Shown: positions 36,929-46,854, counted from the stretch's first letter. The stretch: DNA of 64,000 bases from Clostridiales bacterium (GCA_029010715.1 JAQXKZ010000007.1:1-64000); one strand, 5' to 3'. Numbers and translations: made by a program. The notes: generated by a model from the sequence alone, not told the origin.

Positions 36929-37971
36929 TTGACCTCACCCGCAGCTATGCGCACGACCGCCTCCTTAAGAATCTCGCGCGCGTCAAGTCCGCTGCTCTTC
37001 ATTCTGTAATCCGCCTCTCCGCATATCTCCACCGCGCGTATGAGCTGCGGCAGAGTAAAGCCCCTGGCTGCCGATATAAGCTTTGCGGCAATGTAGTCGT
37101 ACTTTATTGCGCACACTTCCATTACGTATTTGCTGCCGAGATTCTGCTCGATAGCCAGTCGGGCGGCATACAGCTTCCTCATCTGCAGCCCCAGAACCGC
37201 CGCCATTGCTATCGGCTCGTTGTTCTTGTCCGAGAGCAGTTCGGCCAGCACGCTCATCGCAGAGTTATACTTCTTCTGCGATATGAGTTCGGTCATCTCA
37301 AACACGACCGCCTCAGGTATATGGTTTGCAGCCGCGTCAACGTCGGCAACCGTGACCCTGTCTCCGCCGGCATATGCCGCGATCTTCTCTATCTCCGGAA
37401 TCAGCCGGTTCATAAATTCCCCGCTGACAAAAATGAGCCGCTGGGCGGCATCCAGTTCTATTCTTTTGCCCGCCGCGGCAAAGCGTCGTGCTATCCAGTC
37501 CGTCAGCATTCCCTGAGACTGCTGAGTAAACTTGAGCTCTTTTGCCGCCGAGCGCAGACCCTTGACAAACCTGATCCTGCCGTCCGGTTCAAACTGGGCG
37601 CTCTGCACGAAGGCGACCGTGCAGTAATCCGGTATATCCGTAAGCAGCTTGAGACATTCCTCCCCGTCCGCAAGTCGGTTTATGTCTATGTCATGAAGCT
37701 CTACGAAGCTGCGTTCACTCATAAACGGGATCGCATCAATTGCCTCCCGCAGCTGTGCCGGGTCAAGCTCCGGCCCGTTTATGCGCTTATAGCTGAAGCT
37801 GTCCTCCCCTTCCGGGAGGCATATTTTTTTCAGCTCATTCAGATACTGCTCTCTGAGATAATCCTCCGGGCCCCAGAGCAGATACAGGCTCCTCGGGCCG
37901 TCCGCTTTAAGCTCACGGACTGCCGCGGAATAATTCAGTTTTTCTTCATCCCTGCCGCGTTTCTTTGCCAT
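36916..37971 (-). CDS. holA: DNA polymerase III delta subunit
   Basis: A 351-residue clamp-loader subunit that opens the beta clamp. The N-terminal segment YLLWGPEDYLREQYLNEL and the central FVELHDID region fit HolA, and the length is normal. It lies five bases after the comEC stop, an arrangement (comEC-holA) seen in many Firmicutes. Confidence 0.93.
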   Translation of the reverse strand: MAKKRGRDEEKLNYSAAVRELKADGPRSLYLLWGPEDYLREQYLNELKKICLPEGEDSFSYKRINGPELDPAQLREAIDAIPFMSERSFVELHDIDINRLADGEECLKLLTDIPDYCTVAFVQSAQFEPDGRIRFVKGLRSAAKELKFTQQSQGMLTDWIARRFAAAGKRIELDAAQRLIFVSGEFMNRLIPEIEKIAAYAGGDRVTVADVDAAANHIPEAVVFEMTELISQKKYNSAMSVLAELLSDKNNEPIAMAAVLGLQMRKLYAARLAIEQNLGSKYVMEVCAIKYDYIAAKLISAARGFTLPQLIRAVEICGEADYRMKSSGLDAREILKEAVVRIAAGEVKCTV

Positions 37972-37975
37972 ATCC

Positions 37976-40231
37976 TCAACCTATCCGTATCTCAACTGTA
38001 CCGTCCAAGTCTGTCCTCAGTACATTATAACCGTAAGTCTGCAGACGTTCAAGTGTTTCCTCGCTCGGGTGTCCATAGCTGTTATAGCCAACGCTTATTA
38101 CCGCCAGCTCTCCGTTCACCGCGCCGAGGATATCCTTTGAGCCGGAATACCCGGAGCCGTGATGCCCGACTATCAGAACTTCTATGCCTTCCAGACCGCG
38201 CGTCCTCACAAGCTTCTGTTCCGTCTCCGCCGGAGCGTCCGCGGTTATCAGCATGTCGTAGCCGTCTATACTGAGCTTTGTCATCAGGCAGCGCTCGTTC
38301 TCACTACCGTTCCCCAGGAAGCTGTATACATCCATGTCTATGCCGCCGCAGCTCAGGTTCGCGTCACGACCAAGCTCCATGATCTTGGTCCCATGCCTTC
38401 GTGCGCTCCCTGCGATGCTGTCATACAGGCCGTCGCTGTCATCCGATCTCTCCGGCAGGATTATGGTTCCAACCTTCATTATTTCCATAAGGCGCGTCAC
38501 ACCCCCGGCGTGGTCAGCGTGCATATGAGTCAGCAGCAGGGCATCAATGTCTTTTCTGCCGCAGCTGAACAGATACGAGGCCGCAATATCGCCCGCATTC
38601 GCCGCATTATGGATATTGCCGCAGTCCACCATAACTGTCACATCACCCGCAAAGGCGGTAATACACTGGCCCTGTCCGACATTTATGACAGTCATCGTAT
38701 CGGTTTTCTCATAATACCGCCTGTTGCATATAAGCACAAGCGCCAACGCAAGCAGTGACGCTGCACCCGCTGCGGCAAAGCAAAGGCCGCGCCTCCTGCG
38801 CGAAAGAAGCGCCGCGAGCAACAGCGCATATCCGGCGGAAATCCAGAGCTTCGCTCCCGCAGTCTCCGTATACAAAACAGCAAACGGCACGGATGCTACA
38901 GCACGCGCGACAAGGAATATATACCTGGCAAGCCATGAGCACAGCCACGCTGCGGCCGTACCCAAGGCCGGCAACGCCGACAGCGCGCAGGACAGCCAGC
39001 CTCCGCAGAAGCACAATGACACCGCCCAGAGGCCTGCAATATTTGTTAACGCCGAAAGCAGAGTGACATATCCGAAGTGTACTGCCGTCAGCGGCAGCGT
39101 GAAAATCATCACACCCAGAGATGCCGAAACCGATGCCAGAACATACCTCAGTGCCCTGCAGTTGACACGCTCAGGCAGTCGCTTTATCCACGCGCCGTAT
39201 ATTTTGCCTGAAAAACAGATTATACCTGCCATCGCGCCGAAGCTGAGCTGGAGACTTATGCTCGCGGCGGCAAATGGATTGCATGCAAGTATTATCGCAA
39301 GTATGGCCGAGAGCGAGGTTACGGGATCGTTTTCGCGGCGCAACACCGGGGCCATGAGCAGCAGAGACTGCATAAATCCGGCACGGACAGCCGACGGGGT
39401 CGCGCCTGTCACAAGCACAAAGAGCCAAACCAGCGCGAGGCATATTAACGCTCCGCGCCGTCCCTTACCCAGAACGAACTGCAGCAAACCAACAAGAAAA
39501 GCGACATGCATACCTGACACCGCCACTATATGCATGAATCCCGCCCTCGTCATCGGTACATACAGACTATCATCACGGTAAAACTCCTGCTTGTCCCCGA
39601 GCATAAGTGACTTCATGAATACCGCCGTGTCCTCCGGGAATATGCGCTCCACTCTGGCGCTGAGAAAGCGGCTCAGCCTTGCAGGAAACGTGCGCAGGTC
39701 AAAGCCGCGGTCTTCAAGGTTTATGCCGTTTTTTGCATTGATTTTAAAAAATATGCCTTTGCTGTGGTAACGGTCATAGCTCTCGCCAAACAGCTCGTCC
39801 GCCGGAGCAAGCTTTCCGGCAAGTTCAATATACTGTCCCGGTACAGCGTCCGCGAGCTCATCTCCGCCGTAAACAAGCGCCTTCAGGTGCGGTAAGCTCC
39901 CTTCTGTAATTTTGACGTCAATCTTGCAGCAGCTGCCGTAATCTGTGGGATAACTCAGTATTCTTCCGCTGAGCTCCAGCGTCTGCCCGTCATATTCCGC
40001 GGCTTTCTGCACCGTGCAGCGACAGTAAACCTGATAATGCAGCAGGCCCATGGCGAAGAAAAGCAGCGCAATAACCGTTGCGCGCAGCCACTTTCTGTGC
40101 ATGGCAGCAAGAGCGGCTCCGAGTACAGCCAGCAGCACAGCCGGCACGGAAAGCCACTCCGTGGGCAGTATGTAATTTGCAGCAAAGATTGCCGCAGAAA
40201 ATGACAGCGCGGCTGTTGCAAGCTTTCTCAC
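37976..40231 (-). CDS. comEC: DNA-uptake channel ComEC/Rec2
   Basis: A 751-residue membrane protein. N-terminal helices and a DUF4131 region are followed by the competence domain (about 210-470, many helices) and a C-terminal metallo-beta-lactamase-like domain with the metal motif THMHADHAGG. It imports single-stranded DNA during transformation. A GTG start at 40231 is preferred because GGAGG lies eight bases upstream; the TTG at 40255 lacks such a site. With comF it hints at transformation capacity, but comEA and comG are not seen here. Confidence 0.94.
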   Translation of the reverse strand: MRKLATAALSFSAAIFAANYILPTEWLSVPAVLLAVLGAALAAMHRKWLRATVIALLFFAMGLLHYQVYCRCTVQKAAEYDGQTLELSGRILSYPTDYGSCCKIDVKITEGSLPHLKALVYGGDELADAVPGQYIELAGKLAPADELFGESYDRYHSKGIFFKINAKNGINLEDRGFDLRTFPARLSRFLSARVERIFPEDTAVFMKSLMLGDKQEFYRDDSLYVPMTRAGFMHIVAVSGMHVAFLVGLLQFVLGKGRRGALICLALVWLFVLVTGATPSAVRAGFMQSLLLMAPVLRRENDPVTSLSAILAIILACNPFAAASISLQLSFGAMAGIICFSGKIYGAWIKRLPERVNCRALRYVLASVSASLGVMIFTLPLTAVHFGYVTLLSALTNIAGLWAVSLCFCGGWLSCALSALPALGTAAAWLCSWLARYIFLVARAVASVPFAVLYTETAGAKLWISAGYALLLAALLSRRRRGLCFAAAGAASLLALALVLICNRRYYEKTDTMTVINVGQGQCITAFAGDVTVMVDCGNIHNAANAGDIAASYLFSCGRKDIDALLLTHMHADHAGGVTRLMEIMKVGTIILPERSDDSDGLYDSIAGSARRHGTKIMELGRDANLSCGGIDMDVYSFLGNGSENERCLMTKLSIDGYDMLITADAPAETEQKLVRTRGLEGIEVLIVGHHGSGYSGSKDILGAVNGELAVISVGYNSYGHPSEETLERLQTYGYNVLRTDLDGTVEIRIG

Positions 40232-40326
40232 TGTTATCGCCTCCGTAAAGGTCAATATCCGGTCTGCAGGCTTTCCTTTAAGTATCGCTCATTAAGGTCC
40301 GGATTTCCCCGCACAGTATGCACGTA

Positions 40327-40362
40327 TAAAAACACTGCGGCGACAGAAACGTCGCCGCAGTG
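40327..40362 (-). terminator. intrinsic terminator after the HIT gene
   Basis: CACTGCGGCGAC pairs with its 12-base complement over a six-base loop; on the minus strand TTTTT follows. It lies just past the HIT stop and closes the alaS operon. Confidence 0.9.
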
Positions 40363-40368
40363 AAAGCA

Positions 40369-40713
40369 TTATATCATTTTGTCGCTGAATTTCATGCCGC
40401 CAAGTATATGAAAATGCAGATGCATAACAGTCTGGCCGCCGTCCGAGCCGCAGTTATTCACGACACGGTAGCCGCTTTTAAGGCCTTCGGCCCCGGCGAT
40501 CTTTGCAATAGCCTCAAAGCAATGCGCAACACAGATGCTGTTCTCTCCGGTGATCTCGTCTGCGCAGGAAACATGCTGCTTCGGTACTACAAGGATGTGT
40601 ACGGGGGCCTGGGGGTTGATGTCCCTGAACGCATATACATGTTCATCCTCATATACTTTGCTGCTGGGGATATCACCGGCTATAATTCTGCAAAACAGGC
40701 AGTCGTCCTTCAT
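40369..40713 (-). CDS. HIT-family nucleotide-binding protein
   Basis: A 114-residue Hint-type histidine-triad protein. It starts with the zinc-site CLFCRII segment and ends with the triad HLHFHILGG. Such enzymes hydrolyse AMP-lysine or adenylates. The ATG at 40713 has GGGAGG seven bases upstream; the longer in-frame start at 40800 lies within alaS and is rejected. It follows alaS by 83 bases, with a hairpin (40761-40793) between, and may clear aminoacyl-adenylates. Confidence 0.93.
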   Translation of the reverse strand: MKDDCLFCRIIAGDIPSSKVYEDEHVYAFRDINPQAPVHILVVPKQHVSCADEITGENSICVAHCFEAIAKIAGAEGLKSGYRVVNNCGSDGGQTVMHLHFHILGGMKFSDKMI

Positions 40714-40796
40714 GGTATTTCCTCCCGAACGCTCAATAATCATTTTCCGATATTTTTTGTCAGGCATCCGGTATTTACCGGGTGCCTGATACCTTC

Positions 40797-43433
40797 TCAC
40801 ATCCTGCTCTCCACAAAGCTCTCGACAGCCCTGAGCGCCTCGTCCAGTCTGGAGACGTCGTTGCCGCCGCCCATCGCGGAGTCGGGCTTGCCGCCGCCCT
40901 TACCGCCGGCGATCGCGGTGATATTCTTTATGATGTCGCCGGCCCTTACGCCCTTTGCCACCGCATCTTTGCCGCAGACGCACTGGAAGGTTATCTTGTC
41001 GCCGTTTACTGCGGCAATTACCGCGACAACGGCAGAATCCTTATCACGCAGCACATCGCCCATACGGCGCAGTGCATTGGCGTCACACTCGCCGTTTCTG
41101 CAGGTGACGATATGCAGTCCGCCTACGGTTTTTGCGCTGCCGAGAAGGGCGTCGGCTCCTCCGGCAGATTCCTTCGCCTTATACTGCTCAATAACACGCT
41201 TTGCTTCGCGCAGCTCGGCCGCCTGCTGCTCGATCTTCTGCACGAGATCGGCGGGGCTGGTCTTGAACATCGCCGCGAGCCTGGCAAGTTCATCCTCTTC
41301 CCTGTGCAGGGTCTCTACCGTCCTGGGTCCGGTGGTAGCCTCAATACGTCTCACACCCGATGCTACAGAGCCCTCGGAAATGATGTGGAAGCTGCCGGCC
41401 TTTGCGGTATTGCTCAGGTGAGTGCCGCCGCAGAGCTCAATGCTGTAGCCGCCCATATTGACAACTCTGACGATATCTCCGTATTTCTCGCCGAAGAGCG
41501 CGGTAGCGCCGGACTTTCTGGCCTCGTCTACAGGCATCTCCTTAACATTTATGTCGTAGCCGGTGAGAATGGCATTGTTTACAAGATCCTCGACCTTTCT
41601 GAGTTCCTCCGGAGTAACCGCAGAGAAGTGAGTGAAGTCAAAGCGGAGGAAGTCAGGCTCGACGAGAGAACCGGCCTGGTGGACATGCTCGCCGAGTACC
41701 TCGCGCAGGGCTTTCTGGAGCAGATGGGTCGCGCTGTGCGCTCTGCCGACGGCAGCGCGGCGCTCCGGGCAGTAGCTTGCGACGACCTGGTCACCGACCG
41801 CAAAATGACCCGATTTGACCACGCCGTAATGCATGAACTTTCCGCCCTTGTTCTTTTGGACATTGTTGACCTCAAACAGGCAGTCTCCGCAGACGATGCG
41901 GCCGTGGTCGGCTACCTGTCCGCCCATCTCGGCATACATTACGGTCCTGTCGAGAACGATTATAGCCTCTGCTCCGGAGGCCACTTCATTCTGCAGCTCA
42001 TCCCCGGAAACGATGGCAAGGATCCTTGCTTCTGTTTCCTTCTTATCATAGCCGACAAACTCAGTCTCGGGAATTTCCTGACCGAAGGTAATGCCGGCCC
42101 AGCCAAGATCGCCGAGCGCTTCTCTCGCCTTTCTCGCTCTGACGCGCTGCTCCTCCATCAGGGCCTTGAAGGCCTCCTCGTCGACAGTCATTCCCTCGTC
42201 AGCGCACATCTCTATAGTCAGGTCGAGCGGGAAGCCGTAGGTGTCGTAGAGCTTGAAAGCATCCGCGCCTGAGAACACAGTCTCGCCCTTCTCCTTATGT
42301 GCCGCGAGCATTTCAGAGAAGATGGCCATGCCTGCGTCGATGGTACGCGCGAAGTTTTCTTCCTCAGTCTTTACGACGCGGGTGATATACTCCTGCTTCT
42401 CGCGCAGCTCGGAATACTGGCATTCGTTCTCATGGATAACGGTGTCAATGACCTTGTAAAGGAAGGGCTCATTGACGCCGAGCAGCTTTCCGTGACGCGC
42501 GGCGCGGCGGAGCAGACGGCGCAGTACGTAGCCGCGCCCCTCGTTGGAGGGCAGGACGCCGTCGCATATCATGAAGGTCGCGCTTCTGATGTGGTCGGTG
42601 ATGACGCGCAGGGAGACGTCCATTTTATGGCTTTTCCCGTAATATGCGCCGGTCAGCTCGCTTACCTTATGGGTGATGTTCATGACAGTATCGACATCGA
42701 ACAGTGAATCCACGCCCTGGCAGACAACGGCCAGACGCTCAAGCCCCATGCCGGTGTCGATATTCTTCTGCTTGAGCTCGGTATAGTGGCCCTCGCCGTC
42801 GTTATCGAACTGGGAAAAGACGTTGTTCCAGACCTCCATGTAACGGTCGCAGTCACAGCCGACAGTGCAGTCCGGCTTTCCGCAGCCGTACTCGGGGCCG
42901 CGGTCAAAGTAAATCTCGGAGCAGGGGCCGCAGGGACCTGCTCCGTGCTCCCAGAAGTTGTCCTCCTTGCCGAAGCGGAAGATACGCTCTGCCGGGATGC
43001 CTATCTCCCTGTTCCAGATATCGAAGGCCTCGTCGTCGTCGACGTATATGGACGGATACAGGCGGTCGGGATCAATGCCGACCCAGTCGGGAGAGGTAAG
43101 AAACTCCCAGCTCCAGGCAATGGCTTCATGCTTGAAGTAATCGCCGAAGGAGAAGTTGCCGAGCATCTCAAAATAAGTGCCGTGGCGGGCGGTCTTGCCT
43201 ATATTCTCGATGTCGCCGGTACGGATACACTTCTGACAGGTACAGACGCGGCGGCGCGGCGGCTCCTGCTCGCCCTTGAAGTATGGCTTCATGGGCGCCA
43301 TGCCGGAGTTTATGAGCAGAAGGCTTGCGTCATTCTGCGGGATGAGCGAGAAGCTGGGCAGCCGCAGGTGGCCCTTTGTCTCAAAGAAGCTCAGAAACAT
43401 CTCTCTCAGTTGGTTAAGTCCGAATTTTTCCAT
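40797..43433 (-). CDS. alaS: alanyl-tRNA synthetase
   Basis: An 878-residue class II synthetase. Its catalytic core begins MEKFGLNQLREMFLSFFETKGH. The editing domain has HSATHLLQKALR, and CGGTHLSNT supplies the zinc-binding cysteine and histidine. A C-terminal C-Ala domain with DHHA1-type glycines (GGKGGGKPDSAMGGG) ends the protein. It is full length. Expression is probably controlled by the upstream alanine T-box, with the zinc-ribbon gene in between. Confidence 0.97.
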   Translation of the reverse strand: MEKFGLNQLREMFLSFFETKGHLRLPSFSLIPQNDASLLLINSGMAPMKPYFKGEQEPPRRRVCTCQKCIRTGDIENIGKTARHGTYFEMLGNFSFGDYFKHEAIAWSWEFLTSPDWVGIDPDRLYPSIYVDDDEAFDIWNREIGIPAERIFRFGKEDNFWEHGAGPCGPCSEIYFDRGPEYGCGKPDCTVGCDCDRYMEVWNNVFSQFDNDGEGHYTELKQKNIDTGMGLERLAVVCQGVDSLFDVDTVMNITHKVSELTGAYYGKSHKMDVSLRVITDHIRSATFMICDGVLPSNEGRGYVLRRLLRRAARHGKLLGVNEPFLYKVIDTVIHENECQYSELREKQEYITRVVKTEEENFARTIDAGMAIFSEMLAAHKEKGETVFSGADAFKLYDTYGFPLDLTIEMCADEGMTVDEEAFKALMEEQRVRARKAREALGDLGWAGITFGQEIPETEFVGYDKKETEARILAIVSGDELQNEVASGAEAIIVLDRTVMYAEMGGQVADHGRIVCGDCLFEVNNVQKNKGGKFMHYGVVKSGHFAVGDQVVASYCPERRAAVGRAHSATHLLQKALREVLGEHVHQAGSLVEPDFLRFDFTHFSAVTPEELRKVEDLVNNAILTGYDINVKEMPVDEARKSGATALFGEKYGDIVRVVNMGGYSIELCGGTHLSNTAKAGSFHIISEGSVASGVRRIEATTGPRTVETLHREEDELARLAAMFKTSPADLVQKIEQQAAELREAKRVIEQYKAKESAGGADALLGSAKTVGGLHIVTCRNGECDANALRRMGDVLRDKDSAVVAVIAAVNGDKITFQCVCGKDAVAKGVRAGDIIKNITAIAGGKGGGKPDSAMGGGNDVSRLDEALRAVESFVESRM

Positions 43434-43449
43434 TTCATTTATCCTCCGT

Positions 43450-43659
43450 TCAGTTCTTTTTCATTCTCTCCGAAAAGCTCTGCTCATCATCAGCGGAGAA
43501 AAGCTCTATCTTTTTACAGTTCGGACAGCGGAGGATCCTCACGCTGAGAGAACCGGAAAGCATATTTGACAGGTGCCCGGTAAAGAAGCCGTACTGTCCA
43601 AGCTGGATATCCTCACAGCCCAAGTCCTCCATACCGGCGCCGCAGCGCAGACATTCCAC
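43450..43659 (-). CDS. small zinc-ribbon protein
   Basis: A 69-residue protein with two CxxC motifs (CLRCG at the N-terminus and CPNC near 48-51) forming a zinc ribbon. It starts with GTG at 43659, with GGAGG eight bases upstream. It is the first gene after the T-box terminator and ends 16 bases before alaS, so it shares alanine-dependent control. The function is unknown. Confidence 0.75.
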   Translation of the reverse strand: MECLRCGAGMEDLGCEDIQLGQYGFFTGHLSNMLSGSLSVRILRCPNCKKIELFSADDEQSFSERMKKN

Positions 43660-43674
43660 AAAACATCCTCCATA

Positions 43675-43895
43675 AAAAAGTATACCTCCGCCCCTGTACA
43701 GGGGCGAAGGTTAAGTTCGCGGTACCACCCTGATTGCAGCGACATGCGCGGCATCTCAAGCGCCCTTAACGCGGACAGACGCCCCGGTCATCCCGGGGAG
43801 GCTCAGAAGTGGCTGTCGGTTTTGAACACGGGACCTTTCAGCGTACAGCCCCTCTCTGTGATGTTCTTCGTCCGACTCTCTTCATCACTGCCAAA
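43675..43895 (-). promoter_or_regulatory. T-box leader, alanine-specific
   Basis: The minus-strand leader contains the universal T-box sequence GGTGGTACCGCG (43718-43729). Stem I begins at GCAGTGATGAAG (about 43880-43892) and has a specifier region reading GCC (43811-43813) followed by ACTTCTGAGC, so an Ala codon. The terminator stem CTTCGCCCC/GGGGCGGAG with a T run lies at 43675-43712. Uncharged tRNA-Ala would stabilise the antiterminator and permit transcription of the zinc-ribbon gene, alaS and the HIT gene. Confidence 0.93.
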
Positions 43896-43914
43896 TCTCA
43901 ATATCAGCTTTATG

Positions 43915-43942
43915 ATTTTACCATAAGCGCCGGGTTTGTCAA
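43915..43942 (-). promoter_or_regulatory. promoter of the T-box/alaS operon
   Basis: On the minus strand TTGACA (43937-43942), 16 bases, TAAAAT (43915-43920). It starts right after the stop of the U32 gene. Confidence 0.75.
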
Positions 43943-43946
43943 GGGC

Positions 43947-45149
43947 TCAGCGGCATTTTCTGACTATCGACAGTCTCGGTGCGTATTTTGGCAGACGCAT
44001 ATGTATCTCCATCATGGCGTGGCGTGTATCCTCTATCTCCTCGCCGTCGGCGTTATACATGTGCTCCGGTGTGAACTTTACGGGCGCCCCGTCAGGAGTG
44101 AGCAGCTCCAGCTCATCTCCACGTGAGAACTTGTTTCGCTGGTACAGGACCGCTTCACCGTCTTCGACGCAGCTCTCTACAACAGCGGCTACATCCGCGC
44201 CGGTGGTATAGCCGGCCTCGGAATAGTGCTGGCCGGGATAACCATAGTAGAATCCGGTGGTATACGGACGGTGGCTGACCTTTTCCGTCTCCTCAAGCCA
44301 GAGTGGGTTAAGCGGTCTTCCGGCCACAGCATCGTCTATGGCGTGGCGGTAGGCATTGGTGACGACGGCGGCATAGTATGCCGACTTCATGCGTCCCTCG
44401 ATCTTGAAGCTTGTGATCCCCGCGTCAATAAGCTCCGACAGGTGTTCTATCATATTCATATCGCGTGAGTTGAGGATATAGGTCCCGCCGTCCTCGGTTA
44501 TCTCGAAGTACTCTCCCGGCCGCTTTTCCTCGACGAGGTGATACTTCCAACGGCAGGGCTGGGCGCACTGGCCGCGGTTGGCGTCACGACCGGTGAAGTA
44601 ATTCGACAGCAGGCAGCGGCCCGAGAATGACACGCACATTGCCCCGTGCACAAAGGCCTCGAGCCGCAGCTCCTTCGGAGTGTTTGCACGTATCCTGCGT
44701 ATATCCTCAAGCGGAGTTTCGCGCGCGAGCACGACGGTGTCCGCCCCAAGCTCATACAGAGCGTTCGCAGCGGCGCTGTTGATGACGCCGAACTGGGTGC
44801 TGACATGCAGCTTTACTCGGGGCGCGTATTTCTTTGCCATGGCAATAACGCCCATATCGGCCACGATGATCGCGTCGGTTCCCAGCTCCTGCAGCCGCTC
44901 CAGATACTCCGGCAGACGCGTAAGCTCATCCTCCCGTGGAAGCGTGTTGCAGGTGACATACACTCTGCGGCCCATGGAGTGAGCAAGAGATATCGCTTTC
45001 TCCAACTGCCCACAGTTGAAATTTCCGGCCGAAGCCCTCATGCCGAACTCAGTACCCGCGAGGTACACGGCGTCGGCGCCATAGCATAGGGCCATCTCCA
45101 AACGCTCCATGTCACCCGCCGGGGAGAGCAGCTCCACTTCGTTATTCAT
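43947..45149 (-). CDS. U32-family protein (TrhP-like tRNA hydroxylation)
   Basis: A 400-residue peptidase-U32-family protein. MELLSPAGD-type N-terminus (VELLSPAGDMERLEMALCYG), HGAMCVSFSGRCLLSNY and RGQCAQPCRWKY with conserved cysteines, and SFKIEGRMKS are all diagnostic. Members such as TrhP form 5-hydroxyuridine in tRNA rather than cleaving peptides. The ATG at 45149 overlaps the end of mltG; longer frames upstream are antisense artefacts. Bacillus has yrrN/yrrO near mltG and alaS, the same neighbourhood. Confidence 0.9.
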   Translation of the reverse strand: MNNEVELLSPAGDMERLEMALCYGADAVYLAGTEFGMRASAGNFNCGQLEKAISLAHSMGRRVYVTCNTLPREDELTRLPEYLERLQELGTDAIIVADMGVIAMAKKYAPRVKLHVSTQFGVINSAAANALYELGADTVVLARETPLEDIRRIRANTPKELRLEAFVHGAMCVSFSGRCLLSNYFTGRDANRGQCAQPCRWKYHLVEEKRPGEYFEITEDGGTYILNSRDMNMIEHLSELIDAGITSFKIEGRMKSAYYAAVVTNAYRHAIDDAVAGRPLNPLWLEETEKVSHRPYTTGFYYGYPGQHYSEAGYTTGADVAAVVESCVEDGEAVLYQRNKFSRGDELELLTPDGAPVKFTPEHMYNADGEEIEDTRHAMMEIHMRLPKYAPRLSIVRKCR

Positions 45150-46509
45150 AATTCTGCGTAGCGACGAAGGCATTGAAGTCGCCCTCGTTTGTGAAGAACT
45201 GGTGCGTGCCGGACGCCGTGTCGAGAGCATAGTAGAAGTAGTCCGTTGAATCGGGCCAAAGCGCAGCCTTGATAGAGGCCAGACCCGGGTTGCTGATCGG
45301 CGTGGGCGGCAGACCAAGCTTGATACGCGTGTTGTAGGGGTCATCCCTGGCAAGCATCTCCGCCGTCGGCGCACCCTCGTGGTCAGTATACGGATAGAGC
45401 ACAGCGGCGTCTATTCCGAGCTGCATGTCATAATTAAGGCGGTTAAAGATAACGGATGCGATGACCGGGCGTTCAGCGTCATTGGCCGCCTCTTTTTCAA
45501 TAAGTGAAGCGACATTTACAATCTCATCCAGACCTATTCCCAGTTCTTCCATGCGGGCGTTCATGTCATCGTCGATCTTTTTGTTGAAGTTATCGAGCAT
45601 CTTGTTGATCGCGCTGGAGGCCTGCATACCCACATAGAACTCATAGGTATCCGGGAAGAGATAGCCTTCAAGGCGGTATGCGCCCAGACTGTCCTTGCCT
45701 TCAAGGAAGCTGTATTTAAAGGTCTCATTCGCCGCCGCGTCCATAAGAGCGTTATAGCTGGAAACGCCGTTCTCCTCAAGGCGGAGGAATATCTGATGCA
45801 TTGAAAAGCCCTCCGGTATGACTACCTTTACCGTCGCGGCAGAGGTGGAACCGGCCCGCATATTGGATACGAGCGCATGGTAGTCAAAGGTGGAGCGGAG
45901 CTTATATTCGCCGGGGCTCACCTTTGTGTCCGAGTGGGTGAACTTGCAATAGGTCTCGAACAGCCACTTATACTCTATCAGTCCGGCGTCCTTCAGCGCA
46001 GAGGCCACGTACTCCATATCAGCGTAAGTAACGCGCTTGGTGCCGATCTTGTTTCCGTTTTCATCAAGCTTGTCTACGGTCTCAGACTGGAAAATCGAGC
46101 TGGGCAGAGTGACAACCGCATTGAAATCGTCCTTATTCAACGCAAGCATATCGCTGGCAGCCATCCAGGCAAGACAGGCCAGCACAACGCTGACACAGAC
46201 GATGAAAGCAAAATACATCATACCGCCAAGGCAGCCGGAGCGATACTCGTGGCTCTGACGCACAGGCCTGTAATCACGCTCGGATTCCTCGTCGCCGGTA
46301 TAGTTGTGCTGCCGCCTTCCGTCGGAGTCAGTCAGGAATCTGTCGACTTTTTTCATCGGTGCTTCCTTCGTCAGGTTCTTTCTCTCTTTTTTCGTATCCG
46401 TCACGGGCGGCGGAGCAGAATCAACGCCGGAGGTCCTGGCGTCGGTGCTGCTTATCTGCTCGTCGTGGATACGGAATATCTCGTTGATTTTTTCTATATC
46501 GTCGGACAT
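45142..46509 (-). CDS. mltG: endolytic transglycosylase MltG
   Basis: A 455-residue membrane enzyme that cuts nascent glycan strands. The long charged cytoplasmic N-terminus (about 1-95) is followed by one transmembrane helix (about 96-118). The YceG domain comes next, with the catalytic glutamate in ASLIEKEAANDAERPVIAS and DPYNTRIKLGLPPTPISNPG near the end. The ATG at 46509 has GAGGAG upstream. Its stop overlaps the U32 start. Confidence 0.94.
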   Translation of the reverse strand: MSDDIEKINEIFRIHDEQISSTDARTSGVDSAPPPVTDTKKERKNLTKEAPMKKVDRFLTDSDGRRQHNYTGDEESERDYRPVRQSHEYRSGCLGGMMYFAFIVCVSVVLACLAWMAASDMLALNKDDFNAVVTLPSSIFQSETVDKLDENGNKIGTKRVTYADMEYVASALKDAGLIEYKWLFETYCKFTHSDTKVSPGEYKLRSTFDYHALVSNMRAGSTSAATVKVVIPEGFSMHQIFLRLEENGVSSYNALMDAAANETFKYSFLEGKDSLGAYRLEGYLFPDTYEFYVGMQASSAINKMLDNFNKKIDDDMNARMEELGIGLDEIVNVASLIEKEAANDAERPVIASVIFNRLNYDMQLGIDAAVLYPYTDHEGAPTAEMLARDDPYNTRIKLGLPPTPISNPGLASIKAALWPDSTDYFYYALDTASGTHQFFTNEGDFNAFVATQNYE

Positions 46510-46703
46510 TGTATGCTCCTCTTAGGTAACAGCGCCACGTGCTGCCTGCTTCAAAGTAGCAAGCGCACACGGCACGGCATATTATGGCACGAGCGATGCA
46601 GCTACGGCTGCACTGTCTCGGATACGCTTTCATGATTGCCTGCCCCCGTCCGCACGCCCCGGCAGGCAGAGCAAAATTCAAGTGCGGAGAAAGGGAAATA
46701 AAT

Positions 46704-46844
46704 ATGTTCTGCAATTCCTGTAACAACAGCGGCCTCTGGCTGATCATACTCATTATAATCCTCTTCGGCGGCGGTTGTGGATGTGGCTGCGGCAACAGCT
46801 GCGGCTGCGACAATAACAACAACGGCTGCGGCTGCGGCTGCTAA
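46704..46844 (+). CDS. Cys/Gly-rich small membrane peptide
   Basis: A 46-residue peptide: MFCNSCNNS, a hydrophobic helix (LWLIILIIILF), then a tail of alternating Gly and Cys with an Asn-rich break (GGGCGCGCGNSCGC...NNNNGCGCGC). About ten cysteines in total. Similar short peptides are common in Clostridia and resemble YjcZ-type sporulation peptides, but I cannot assign a family. A GGAGAAAGGG ribosome site precedes the ATG and a terminator follows. It is the only plus-strand gene in this stretch. Confidence 0.65.
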   Translation: MFCNSCNNSGLWLIILIIILFGGGCGCGCGNSCGCDNNNNGCGCGC

Positions 46845-46854
46845 GCACTGCGTC

